DNA of 64,000 bases from Hymenopellis radicata (Eukaryota > Basidiomycota > Agaricomycetes > Agaricales > Physalacriaceae). Of this stretch, positions 11,596 through 21,628 are shown one piece after another; the stretch's first letter is position 1, and every line of letters starts with the position of its first letter. A program made the translations under genes and the position numbers. The stretch lies in NCBI GenBank assembly GCA_015501595.1, contig JADNRX010000002.1, forward strand, positions 620,001 to 684,000, given 5' to 3'. Below the pieces are notes generated by a model, which was not told the DNA's origin, searched no databases, and saw only the letters and a list, made by a program, of their open reading frames with translations.

Positions 11596-11841
11596 ATGCG
11601 CGTTTCCACCTTCATTGCTTTCATCGCCCTCGTCGTTTCGGGCGCGTCTGCTGCTGCTGCTGCTCCAGCTGAAGGGTATGTTCTATAACTCCCTTTATTG
11701 ACGCATACCTCATCCACGCGCAGACTGAACCAACTGCAGCAACGCCAATCCTGCCCGTGCAGTGGCGGATGCGCATCCCCTGGGGTTTGTTGCAGCAAGA
11801 GGTGTGGCTGCGGTGATGCCTCAGATACTACTTGTGTGTAA
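11596..11841 (+). CDS. Small secreted cysteine-rich peptide
   Basis: Two exons split by a 48-base intron (GTATGT...GCAG). The first encodes a clear signal peptide, MRVSTFIAFIALVVSGASA, followed by a run of alanines. The mature part is about 35-40 residues with eight cysteines: CPCSGGC, then CC, then CGC, then a final C three residues before the end (order C-x-C-x3-C-x5-CC-x3-C-x-C-x7-C). Such tiny Cys-rich proteins are common in agaricomycetes as antimicrobial or symbiosis-related secreted peptides, but I recognise no named family. The eight cysteines could form four disulfides. Both exons are too short to stand out as long frames. A TATA box precedes it. Confidence 0.72.
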
Positions 11842-12280
11842 GCCATGATACTGGTCAGTCTGCATCCTTCTGCGATTTCCTGTACTGATGGTACATCAGA
11901 TTGCGACTGAAGCTTGACTTGGGGCGTACTACATACCTAACGATAGCTCCCTTCAGAGATAGCTGTAAACTTGTTGTACAACAACCGAATTGGCAGGATT
12001 CTTCTGCAATCTGCTTTTATATATATACAGTCATCGAAGACGAGTTGCGTGAATTGTCCTCGATGCTGAGTTTTAAAGCCGCCCCAATATTGATCTCTCT
12101 TTCGTGGTTGAAGGCTTTTGAGGGTGCTTTCAACTTCACTTCACGCCTATACAGCGCTCCTTCAACCGGTCTGAACATATGAAGGAGCCCATTGTCGAGG
12201 AGGCATACAGATATCGATGATACCTAACACTGAGCAGCGTAATAAATGCCAAGTCAGAAGACCGTGAGAATATGAGTAAT

Positions 12281-12289
12281 CTTATCTTA
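12281..12289 (+). promoter_or_regulatory. CTTATCTTA element before CCHC gene 1
   Basis: CTTATCTTA, the reverse complement of the GATA-factor site AGATAAG, 17 bases before the ATG at 12307. The same element precedes all four CCHC genes of the window. Confidence 0.5.
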
Positions 12290-12306
12290 CCTGCGTATTT
12301 ACCTCC

Positions 12307-12697
12307 ATGTTCGCACTACACGCTGTCCGCTCCTTTCGCCATGCAGTCTCTTCGACCAAGTTTCTTGTGCAACCGAAGTACATAAACACCTCCGCGATTA
12401 GGATGACCCCTCCTCAAATCGACCGGGCTGCAATGTTACAATTGCGGTGGATTTGGACACTTCTTCTCGGAGTGCAAAAACAAGAAGCTCTGCTACCATT
12501 GCGGTAAAAATGGCCACATATCTACTGCGTGTCCGGAAAACCCGACGCCGGGCGTTATCTGGTGTAATAATTGCGGCGGGGAGGGTCATACACGGTCTGT
12601 ATGTCCAAAGGAAAAGATTCCGCTGTGTAATCGCTGTGGCATGCCCGGCCACAAGGCGGGGACGTGTCCCGAGAAAGTCCGGGCGGTTCAGGTGTAG
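12307..12697 (+). CDS. CCHC zinc-knuckle protein 1 (four knuckles, one frame break)
   Basis: The leader MFALHAVRSFRHAVSSTKFL is basic and has no acidic residue, like a mitochondrial presequence. Four C-x2-C-x4-H-x4-C knuckles follow: CYNCGGFGHFFSEC, CYHCGKNGHISTAC, CNNCGGEGHTRSVC and CNRCGMPGHKAGTC, with stop at 12697. Such knuckles bind single-stranded RNA or DNA. The leader and knuckles are in different frames; the shift lies at about 12395-12425 and I find no intron that fixes it. Either an assembly indel or a real mutation would explain it. It shares leader type, length and upstream element with the genes at 12984, 43848 and 44490. A retroviral-like Gag origin is unlikely because no protease, reverse transcriptase or integrase lies nearby. 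Confidence 0.65.
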
Positions 12698-12942
12698 ACG
12701 GTGTGTCTTCTACAGCGCTCATGGTGTGTACATTTTGCGTCGCGCCGTATCTGAAAGTTGACGCGTCTGATTAGGCGCACCATGGAGATGAGGAGGGAAG
12801 AAAGACCTGACAGTTCGTCTCGCTTGCCATGACTGTGGCATTCAGACTAGGCCATACAGTATAAAGAATAGGCTACTTGAGGCTATTTGCGAGCAAAAAT
12901 TCTACATACATAACTGGCTGCTGAGATCTGAGACATAATCTT

Positions 12943-12958
12943 AATCTTATCTTATCTT
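12943..12958 (+). promoter_or_regulatory. Double CTTATCTTATCTT element before CCHC gene 2
   Basis: AATCTTATCTTATCTT, two overlapping GATA-type sites (reverse complement AAGATAAGATAA), ends 25 bases before the ATG at 12984. Confidence 0.5.
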
Positions 12959-12983
12959 CCCATTTCCTTTTTTTGCAACCACC

Positions 12984-13472
12984 ATGTTCGGTCTACGCGT
13001 TGCGCGTTCTTTCCGCCACGCCACCTCTCTTACAAAGGCCCCTGCGCTACGAAGGAGCTTAAATTCTGAATCCCCAGTCGTACTAAACTCAAGGATCAAA
13101 TGTTTCAACTGCGGCAAGCGTGGACATGTGTTCCATGAGTGCTCAAGGCCCGCAAAGTGCCACGTCTGTGGTGATGTTGGCCATCTGGCCGACGACTGTC
13201 CCAAAAGACCCTGGGACCCAAGTGTCATAATTGTGGAGAGCACGGGCATATATGGTCGCGGTGTCCGGAGCCTATTGTATGGAAGTGCAGACATTGCGGC
13301 GAGCGGGGGGCCATAAGAGTGCAGAATGTGACAAGGCAAGGTCCCTTATTTGCTATAACGCGGAGAGGAGCGACATACTCACGCGGAATGGCCCATGCAG
13401 CTGGAGTGCCATCACTGTGGCGAAGTAGGCCACTTCTCCAGGTATTGTCCCGACAAACGCAAGGCGAACTAG
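12984..13472 (+). pseudogene. CCHC zinc-knuckle protein 2 (about six knuckles, three frame breaks)
   Basis: The leader MFGLRVARSFRHATSLTKAP resembles that of gene 1. Knuckles in order are CFNCGKRGHVFHEC, CHVCGDVGHLADDC, CHNCGEHGHIWSRC, CRHCGERG(G)HKSAEC, a broken CYN-GEERHTHAEW and CHHCGEVGHFSRYC, with stop at 13472. Reading through needs one extra base near 13221, one in the G6 run at 13305-13310, and one (a T completing TGC) near 13359. The fifth knuckle has also lost its last Cys (TGG for TGC). Three indels plus a substitution suggest a decaying copy, although the indels resemble those seen in intact genes of this window. A longer knuckle array than its paralogues. Confidence 0.55.
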
Positions 13473-14215
13473 ACTGTGTATCCTACGCCAGTGCGTTTTT
13501 GTTTTCGTGTATGTCGCGTAGGCTGATGCTTTCTTTCTAGGTCTTTCGATACTCGTACATGACACATGGTGTAGCTAAAACGAATTCCGAACTCGACATT
13601 GATGCCAGCCTGAGGAATAGCTCTCTCAACCGCCACACTTTGTACGTATTACCTACTTCGTTTCCTCTCCGCTCAGTTCCTTAAACTCTAGGCCGGAAGT
13701 GACCTCCGAAATTTCTACTAGACCATGCGAGCTAATAATCAATTTGCCTGCCCCCCATCACGTCTGGTGGCAATTACCATCGACGACTGGATGCTTTTCA
13801 CGAAAGCAAACACGCCATACTTATAATTCGCGTGTAACAGGTGAGGATCCCGACACTAACATAACGGCGTACGAGCATGAAATGTTCCTTGACTGGCGGG
13901 CTGCAATTCCTACCCCTGCTGTAGTCCGCGCTAGATATGCGCCACTCCTTCAACAAAATTGCTCTGATTGCTGAGCGCACTCTTACGTACGTGAATTTGA
14001 GAACACAGGCTGACAGAATGCATTATTCATTGTAATCGCCGCCCTTGGCGCAGGTGAAGGGAAAATGACAAATATGAACAGCAAGGAGTAGTGAGAACAA
14101 CAAATGAAACTCAGATAACTCGGGGAAGGTAGGCTACGCTCGGAAATCTGCGTCGACGATTGAGGTATACAACATATTGTGTATCCATATGTCTAGATCG
14201 ATAGGGAGAGATGGC
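13473..14215. other. Intergenic, no gene recognised
   Basis: About 740 bases between CCHC gene 2 and the end of RCL1. One plus-strand frame at 13699-13974 is open but shows no family, repeat or codon pattern that I can support. The rest has frequent stops. Confidence 0.3.
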
Positions 14216-15667
14216 TTACGCCAACGTCCTATTGGCGTTCACATATCCAGTTCCATAACAGGAATAGAGGAGCTGAGTGCAGTCCGGGTCTGACGGGTCC
14301 ACAGCAACGATTTTGAACGATGTTCCAAAGAAATCCTTGATGTCCCTCAATAATTGTATTCTGATCACGAATGTAAATGTGAATAACAGTTGTGAGAAAC
14401 ACATAACCACGTACGTCCGAGGTGTGGGTTCTGCCATTCGACACCGACTAACGTCTTCACTCCCAAGTACCATCATGATCAAAACGAGAGATTGGTGCTT
14501 TTGATCAACACAACCGCCTCGTTCGATTTCAGACAGCAAACTCCGCGTCGCGTCCAGAGCGATATCCTCCGGACTAACACCAGGACGCGACGTTGCCTCA
14601 GCACAATGGATAGCAGAGGTCGTTGATTCTGCTACCAGCGTTAACGCGTACCCCGGAGATCTACAGTTGTCGTCAAAACGTGTTTTTCACCCGCGAAAAC
14701 TTGACGCACTTTCCACTCTCGTCACCTTTATAGACATCGGAGTAATAGGTATATGTCGGGTATGTAGCGATTTAGAACAGAACGACATGATTCTATCATT
14801 CGGTTCGAGAATTGAGGGCTCACGCGTACCGCGTGTCTAAAACGATTATAAGGATCTCTCTTCTCGAACAATGATGAAGCCAACGTACGCGATACCACGA
14901 ATCCTTTTGATTTTACCAGGCTCGGTAAAGTTGATCGTCTTGGCCTGCTTTACGACGGGACACAGAAATTGCACTTCACCGCCGCCTGCAGGAGGTGCAC
15001 CGCGCCTTTTTATCTGCGGGAAGCTCAACTCGAAAAAAACAATGACTGCAGAGTCGTTCATACCCGTAATTCAAGCCCATCAGCAATCCCAAATAGTTGT
15101 AGGTGGGGAAGTGACGCTATTCGTATCAAATCTGCCTGGTGAGATGAGCCATAAACGCCGGCTATTCGAGATGTGACGCACGGAGAGGTCATTGTCGTCG
15201 CTGGTTATCCCTCTGATGGTCAACTGCAAAGGCTTTTTGGCAAACGGTGCGAGGAGGATGACTGCCTCCAAAAAGTATCCAATGGATCTTGATAGCGGGC
15301 AGTCGTGCACAACGGGGCCTCCAGATATAATTCCGGGTTTTAATAGGATTGCGGTACCTATGCTTCCAACATTAAGGAGGGTGCTTTGAGTGGGAGTACT
15401 GAGACGCACCTGTAATGGATATCTCAATCACAGTTCCGTTCGTAATCTTTTCCATCAATCGTAAAAGACTAATCTCATAATCTAGGAGTGTTTAGCCTCG
15501 AAGACGAAAGGTATGTTGATGTCCATCGTACCTCGTAAGCCTGGGTTTTTATCATCGGACCGTATTTTATCGATTTTGACAGGCTTTCCGCTTAGGATCG
15601 ACAATGCTAGGCGATGTCGGAAGTATTGGTGCCCGCTGTAGTGGATAAGAGACCCAGCTTGTGCCAT
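14216..15667 (-). CDS. RCL1: RNA 3'-terminal phosphate cyclase-like protein RCL1
   Basis: The start at 15667 reads MAQAGSLIHYSGHQYFRHRL, then SGKPVKIDKIRSDDKNPGLR, as in the family. Later exons give LLRLMEKITNGTVIEISITG, KPGIISGGPVVHDCPLSRSI, LTIRGITSDDNDLS, RGAPPAGGGEVQFLCPVV, PGKIKRIRGIAY, ERGGCVDQKHQSLVLIMM and the C-terminal TSFKIVAVDPSD ... CYGTGYVNANRTLA. RCL1 is a nucleolar U3 snoRNP partner of Bms1 needed for 18S rRNA processing at site A2; unlike true RtcA cyclases it lacks the catalytic histidine. The exons join in frame with about six introns, and the gene looks intact. It runs in the same direction as MET8 upstream. Confidence 0.9.
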
Positions 15668-15845
15668 GGTGTGCAAGGAAAAAAGGTATGTCCTAAAGGG
15701 GAAAATGTGATGGCTCTCCGGTACGGATACTTAGTTGAACGCCGAGCTCTTTAGGCTTCAAAAGTTTGAACGTTCGCTACATTTACAGACTACATAATTT
15801 ACAAAACAATCGACATGTTCAAGCGAAAATTATGCAGAATCTGGC

Positions 15846-16796
15846 TCATTCAGTTAAAACAATTTCTGAAGGAAGTTGGGGTACTAACCATGGTCTTCGA
15901 GCTTTCAAAGAGAGAAGTAGAGCGGTAGCAAGTCCTCCCGCAACAAAGCCAGCTATTGCCGGCCAAATAGAAGACTGTATCGAGCTCGACGCGTTCGGGC
16001 GACGTTTACTTTGGCCTCCAACTTGTTGCAGAGATGGAATGCGGTTCTTCTCCCACCCTTCGTCCAACAACTTCGTGATCATCACGTCGTCTAGCTGCGT
16101 CAAGTCCTCGAGATGCCACTCGTTACACAGCTGTGTCATCCACTTCATCCTTTTCCGACTAACAGATCCTCCAACCCCAGGCGCGCGCGCCTTCAAACGT
16201 TCTCGCAACTCGCCAACTCGCGTGATCGCTTCGCCTTCATATCCCGACAAGTCATCCTTCAGTTTCGATTTGATGAGAGCAGCAAGTCTGGGACCAGAGC
16301 CATTGGTGGATATTAAGATATGAAGAGGTCCATCACGAATTTGAGCACCAAAGTAGAAGTCGCAGAGGTCCGGAATGTCTGCCGCGTTCACCGGGATTTT
16401 CTGCTGGCGACACAGTTCGACGATCTCGCGGGAACGAACGGGATCGTCGAGAGCTGTAAGGACCATATCCATCTTGTCAAGTTCTGCAGGTCCTGTGAAA
16501 CGGCGGTCATAATACGTGATGCGATTCGGGTAAAGGTCGATGTATTGCTTTGTGCGAGCGTTAACGCCTTTTTGGGGAGCCAGCAAGACAATGTTGGCAT
16601 CAGCTGCAAGGATGTGTTCTATGCGACTTGATGCAACTTCGCCACCGCCGACAATGAGAACCTGTTTGCCTTTAAGCTGCCAGGCGACAAGCAGTGAAGT
16701 GCCGCCGACAACGGGCGAGATTTCTGGAGGTGTCGAGGACGAAAATTGGGAAGATGTAGGCGAAACAGATGAAGAGGTAGGCGAGATGGAGGCCAT
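15846..16796 (-). CDS. MET8: Siroheme synthase Met8 (precorrin-2 dehydrogenase/ferrochelatase)
   Basis: A single open exon of 316 codons. After a Ser/Thr-rich start, WQLKGKQVLIVGGGEVASSR shows the Rossmann NAD-binding GGG motif, followed by ITYYDRRFTG, VLTALDDPVRS, PVNAADIPDLCDFYFGAQI and ILISTNGSGPRLAALIKSKL, the signature order of Met8/CysG-N. The C-terminus adds a hydrophobic helix (WPAIAGFVAGGLATALLLSL), a possible membrane anchor. Met8 oxidises precorrin-2 to sirohydrochlorin and inserts iron to make siroheme, the cofactor of sulfite and nitrite reductases. The start codon is only 62 bases from that of the divergent splicing-factor gene. Confidence 0.93.
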   Translation of the reverse strand: MASISPTSSSVSPTSSQFSSSTPPEISPVVGGTSLLVAWQLKGKQVLIVGGGEVASSRIEHILAADANIVLLAPQKGVNARTKQYIDLYPNRITYYDRRFTGPAELDKMDMVLTALDDPVRSREIVELCRQQKIPVNAADIPDLCDFYFGAQIRDGPLHILISTNGSGPRLAALIKSKLKDDLSGYEGEAITRVGELRERLKARAPGVGGSVSRKRMKWMTQLCNEWHLEDLTQLDDVMITKLLDEGWEKNRIPSLQQVGGQSKRRPNASSSIQSSIWPAIAGFVAGGLATALLLSLKARRPWLVPQLPSEIVLTE

Positions 16797-16858
16797 GGTT
16801 CGTGTTCAAGCGAGAGCCGGAGCCAAACAAACATCCACCTTCCTCTCTTGATACCACC
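16797..16858. promoter_or_regulatory. 62-bp divergent intergenic region MET8 / SLT11
   Basis: The two start codons face away from each other with only 62 bases between. No TATA is visible. Both core promoters must overlap each other or the coding sequences. Confidence 0.6.
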
Positions 16859-18054
16859 ATGCCGCCCAAAGCTGATATCAACAAAGCTGGATGGGAGCAG
16901 AGCGAGTTCCCTATCCTCTGCGAAACATGTACGCCTTGCCGCCACAGTCATAAGCGTGTTATTTATGAAATCTTAGGCTTGGGCGCTAATCCATTCATTC
17001 GAATGGTAAGCGCAACATCCGACTCCGTCGTTACCCTTTCTCATCGTCTACTTAGTCTAAACAGGAATACGGACGCTCTTGTGGTACTTGTGCGCGTCCC
17101 TTCACCGTATTCCGATGGAATCCCGGCGCTGGTAGTCGCTTTAAAACCACGGTCATTTGCCAGACGTGCGCTAAAGTAAAAAATGTGTGCCAGACTTGTT
17201 TACTCGACCTCGAGTATGGACTGCCTACCCAAGTACGAGACACTGCATTAGCATTGGAGGCTGGGGCACCGACGAGCGACATAAATAGGGAGTACTATGC
17301 CCAAAACATGGAGAGCAAGGTGTGTTATTCATCCTACGTCAGCCGAACGCGGGAGCTGACATCCTTGCCAGTTCGAGGGTGATAAATCATTACTGGGCAG
17401 CAGTAGAACGACGTCTGTTGGCAAAGAGATGCTGAAGCAGCTGGCTCGGACCGACCCATATTACAAGCGCAACCGTCCCAAGATCTGCTCTTTCTATGCA
17501 AAGGGCGAATGCACGCGAGGCACCGAGTGCCCGTACCGTCACGAAATGCCTGTTGACAATGCACTATCGAATCAAAACATACAGGATCGATACCACGGGA
17601 AGAATGACCCGGTTGCGAATAAGATCATGTCCGCCCATGCTGAGGCACAAGGTCTGAAGCCACCAGATGACGAGACTGTTGTAGGTTCCAAAACCCTTAA
17701 TATCAAACCAGCTCTTTCTTACCTCTACATAGACCTCGCTCTTCCTCTCTTCATTATCATCTGAATCGACCGAACTCAGTGTCCGCACCACAGTTCTTCG
17801 TTCCCTTCCTAGTATTGATGCGAATCAACTGCGTTCTGTCGTACATGTCGCTAAATCAAGGTAAATGCAATGTTTTCCTCTTGGTTCGGTTGCTGATTTT
17901 CGGCTCTAGATGCGCTTTCGTCAACTTCAAGGATCGAAGCTCTGCCGAGACTGCAGCCCAAGCATGGGCTAATGGTCTCGAAGTCGATAATGAACGGGTG
18001 GCCGTGAAGTGGGGGCGTAGTAAAGCAAAAACCGCCCCATCAGCTACGAGTTGA
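16859..18054 (+). CDS. Pre-mRNA-splicing factor SLT11/RBM22
   Basis: [20 protein letters not shown] and CETC start the Cys-rich N-terminal domain ([38 protein letters not shown]), which is diagnostic of the SLT11/Ecm2/RBM22 family. A CCCH zinc finger follows ([19 protein letters not shown]) and then an RRM ([14 protein letters not shown] ... [20 protein letters not shown]). The family binds U6 snRNA and the catalytic core in the activated spliceosome (NineTeen-related complex). The protein is shorter at the C-terminus than human RBM22 and ends shortly after the RRM. About five small introns; intact. Confidence 0.9.
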
Positions 18055-18254
18055 TAGTTGTTTTTTCCTCATCCGTACCTGTAGTCGGACAGCTATGTTT
18101 GTTGTAAATAATGCCTGGTAGATATTGAGCAATCGTGGACTTTCAATGGCCACTTGACTTCGCGTGAGCGCATCAATATGAGGTCGTGACGTCAGCGGAG
18201 TTGTGCTTGCTCTAAACCAGTTCAGGCGCCCATGGCCGCACTCACCTTTGTGCC

Positions 18255-20097
18255 ATGCTGGCGCAGATTACTCCCCCAAAGGAACTCACTCAAACTCAGA
18301 GAGACACAGTTTTCCAGCACTTCTTCTGTCGACTTGCATCCTTTCGCAATACCGCTATTCTTCTCTCTGACATAGAGTTCAATCTATCCTCTTCCCCAGA
18401 GCAGCAGAAGACGAAAACAAAGGAGCAGTTCGGGGAGGCATTGAATCGCTGGGCGCAGCAACTGTTGCAGCATGCCTGGCTGGTCTGCAATCAGCCTGAA
18501 GAAGGTAACTGCCGTTCCATTTACCGTACATGAAAATGATTGACATCGCTCGGTCCAGATGAATGCCCTGAACTAGACCCTTTCGCAGATACATCGACCG
18601 GACATTTGCCACAACTTCCTCCCGAACACGTTCTCACCAGGATTCTCAACGCGATCCTTTTCCTCGACATAACAACCGCAAAGCAGTACTCGGCTCACAC
18701 CAGGGTCTTTTTGCAGAGCTTAGGCCCCTTGAACGAAGACATCATAGTCTCTACCCTCAAGCATCCCGACGACGCCGTCAAGGAAGCCCAACAGCAGGCT
18801 GAATCGACGACGAAAGACCATGCAACACGGGGAAAGACACTGCGAATGGTTGGGATCGGCCTCAGTGCCGTTGCCGGGGGCGTTTTAGTTGGTGTTACTG
18901 GGGGTTTAGCTGCGCCACTAGTGGGAGCCGGTGTCACCACAGTCCTTGGTTGGTTAGGTATTGGTGGCACTGTCGCGGGACTGTTGGCTAGTGGCCTAGC
19001 GGGCTCTTCTGTCGTTTGTGGCGCTCTATTCGGGGCATACGGGGCCACGTCGACCGGGAATATGGTGCGGCGGCATACCCGAGAGATACGGGACCTCGCT
19101 CTTGTACCAGTTGGAGACCAAGCTGAAGACGGGACACTTGCTGTCAGGCTCTGTGTCAGTGGCTGGTTGGCGTCTCAAGCTGATGTCACTAACCCGTGGA
19201 TGATATTTGGTGAAGACGACACTGTTGCGTTGCAATGGGTAAGTCCCATCATGTCTTTTCTACATTGACGTCCTGATTGAGCCTTGATAAGGAAGTTCAA
19301 GCGTTGACGGAACTATCGGATGCTCTCTATACGCTTGTCAAGACGCAAACCATGACCTACATCAAAGCTGAAGTCATTCGGCGTACCCTTTTTGCCAGCT
19401 TGATGAGCTCGTTAGCCCGATAGCGTGGCTCAAAATAGGTCAAATCATAGGTGAGTGTGCCTCCTATGAAGGCGACGCGAGTCATTGAACTCACTTGATT
19501 GTAGATAATCCATGGTCGAATTCAAGAGCCCTTGCCCTCAAAGCTGGTGCTGTGTTGGGGGACCTCTTGGCGAAGCGTGTATTTGGCACACGGCCTGTTA
19601 CTCTCACAGGATATTCTCTGGGATCGCTGGTCATTATGGAGGCTCTCAAATATCTCGCTTCGCTTCCTCCGAGTGATACCCTCGGTCTAATACAACATGT
19701 GTTTGTATATGGCACGCCCATTTCAACTGACGAGGAGACGTGGGCAGGTGTCAGGCGACTAGTGGCTGGAAGATTGGTGAATGGCTACTCCAGTAATGAC
19801 TATGTTCTCGCGGTTCTATCGCGAGCATCCAACGTTACGTGGAAGGTTGCGGGATTGGAACCTGTGTCCGTGAAGGACGTCGAAAATGTGCATTGCGACT
19901 TCGTTGACGGACACACTATGTGGCGTGGGTTGATTGGCAGATCTTTGCAAGTCGTCAATGCGCCTGGCGTGATGGATGCAAAGGTGGATTCTCAGATTAA
20001 AGCAGATGCCGAAAGGCTTAGACAGGATATCGAAATTCAGGAGACAAGTCACGAGAAGGACGACATGCTGACTGGAGAGGTGGTGCAACCAATATAG
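18255..20097 (+). CDS. TMCO4-like DUF726 protein with alpha/beta-hydrolase fold
   Basis: An N-terminal helical part (LTQTQRDTVFQHFFCRLASF) leads to a glycine-rich membrane region of about 80 residues (GIGLSAVAGGVLVGVTGGLA, then LVGAGVTTVLGWLGIGGTVA). The C-terminal half carries the nucleophile elbow GYSLGS (VTLTGYSLGSLVIMEALKYL) and FVYGTPIS, typical of DUF726 (TMCO4, yeast Mil1). A lipase-like or structural role at internal membranes is known only loosely. Near 19416-19418 the frame breaks: GCCCG must read GCCCCG to continue LAPIAWLKIGQII into the next exon. This looks like a lost C in a homopolymer. The start used is the ATG at 18255. Confidence 0.8.
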
Positions 20098-20301
20098 TTT
20101 TTATCGGAATAGAACTGTTCTCGTCGACTGGACACTTGCACGCGCTCTCTAGACTCCTCTCTAGTTTGGGGCCGAATTTCAATTCCGAATCGGTGGAGAG
20201 CAAATCACACGTGTTCACGCGTCATTAGTAACTCGTCACGCACATTTAGGGACGCGCTTTGTGGACATGGCTTACCGAGATCGCTCTTCCTAGTTTCCAT
20301 C

Positions 20302-21538
20302 ATGTTGACCCCGACGCCTCTGCGGTCTTTTGTAGGCGGCCTTGGTCTGCCTCTCCCAATGCACGGCCTTGTCGTCCTGAATGGAAGCGTCTTCGGCATT
20401 TCTGGTTTCCTTCACCGTACTGTCCGCGGAGACCTTGAAGCCTTCGCTGGTGTCGCTGGCTTGGTGGTCGGTGGAATGATTACTGGACTATTGGAGGGCC
20501 CACCTACGGCGCGGTATATCCCGGGCATTCCGCAACTACTTCTATCAGGATTCCTGGTAGGACTTGGGTCGAAGGTGAATCCAAGCTCCTGACGACGTTC
20601 GGAAGTTGATAACTGAGTTCAACAGATGGCCAACGGCTGCACCTCAGGGTACGTGGAAGTATGAAAGTGGAAAAAGTTGACATTGATGACCCCTCCATAG
20701 ACATATGCTAGCCGGAATCGGGAGGTTATCACGAAGGTGGGCATTCCATCTCATCCGGAGGTAAACAATTAACGTCAACGTCAAGGTCCTTCGCGGCTGT
20801 GGCCTCCTTCTTCACAACAGGCATGATTACCGCGCATATATTCCACTCTCATAATCCCCTCTTCACGTCTTCGCCGTTTGACTTGGACTGGACGAACGGC
20901 CTTGGATATTCTTCGAGAATTCTGCTTTCCCTGCAAATAATACCTATGCTCATATCCTACTTTCAATATGCGGCAAGTCTTTGGTCCGCGAAGTCTGCTG
21001 CGTGAATGCTTATCGATGCGATCGTAGACGTCCTCAAAACCGAAGGAACAGCAGAAACCCTTGCAACGTTCGCGAGCGATTTCACTATTCAATACAGGCG
21101 TCCAATTTTCCCTTTCCCTTTCCTTGTCCAATTTGACCGACAACCGCAAAATCATCTCGTTCCTCCAACTTCCTAGTCTCACTTTCGACCCGTCCTTAGC
21201 ATTCCTTGCACTCGGGGCGCTTCCTCTCGCAATCCTCTCGCACGCATTTTTTTCGCCGTGAAGAGGACGTCCCTGCGCTCGGAGGGCCTTGGCGTATCCC
21301 GAAGGGTGGCGTGATTGACACAAAGCTTTTGTGTGGCGCAGCATTATTTGGAGTAGGTTGGGCCCTCTCCGGTATTTGCCGTAAGCGTGACAGCATCCTG
21401 TTGGTAGCGCGAATTGATAATATTCACGTAGCTGGTCCTGGACTCGTTAACCTAGGGCGCAGCCTTGTTTCAGGAAAGGATATTCTTCCCTGGTCTTCAT
21501 GGGTTGCCGCTGCTGTTGTTGGGGGACTGTTCGCTTAG
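20302..21538 (+). CDS. YeeE/YedE-family (Sulf_transp) membrane transporter
   Basis: Several short exons encode hydrophobic segments. After GFLVGLGSK a tiny exon gives the hallmark MANGCTSGHMLAGIGR, the NGCTSGH signature of YeeE/YedE proteins with its Cys, followed by SFAAVASFFTTGMITAH. The second half repeats the fold: FNTGVQFSLSLSLSNLTDN, PSLAFLALGALPLAIL, then GGVIDTKLLCGAALFGVGWA with GI-CPGPGLVNLG at the second core, whose Cys is also kept. Bacterial TsuA of this family takes up thiosulfate; import of a sulfur compound here is inferred. The T7 run at 21247-21253 breaks the frame, and T6 would restore it. A neighbouring siroheme gene (MET8) is 4 kb away, which may be chance. Confidence 0.75.
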
Positions 21539-21628
21539 GTTGGAGGTAAACAAATAGTCGATTGTTGGTTTATCGGCTCGGACATCGGATTTTATTCATC
21601 TTGACGTATTCTACTTCCAAGTTATTGC

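Noticed and set aside
12307..13472. Gag remnant of a retrotransposon (zinc knuckles)
   Set aside because: CCHC knuckles are typical of Gag, but no protease, reverse transcriptase, integrase or long terminal repeat is near, each gene has its own start and promoter element, and the leader is presequence-like.
15766..16851. Plus-strand open frames opposite MET8
   Set aside because: They are shadows of the single-exon MET8 gene, whose protein is clearly recognisable.
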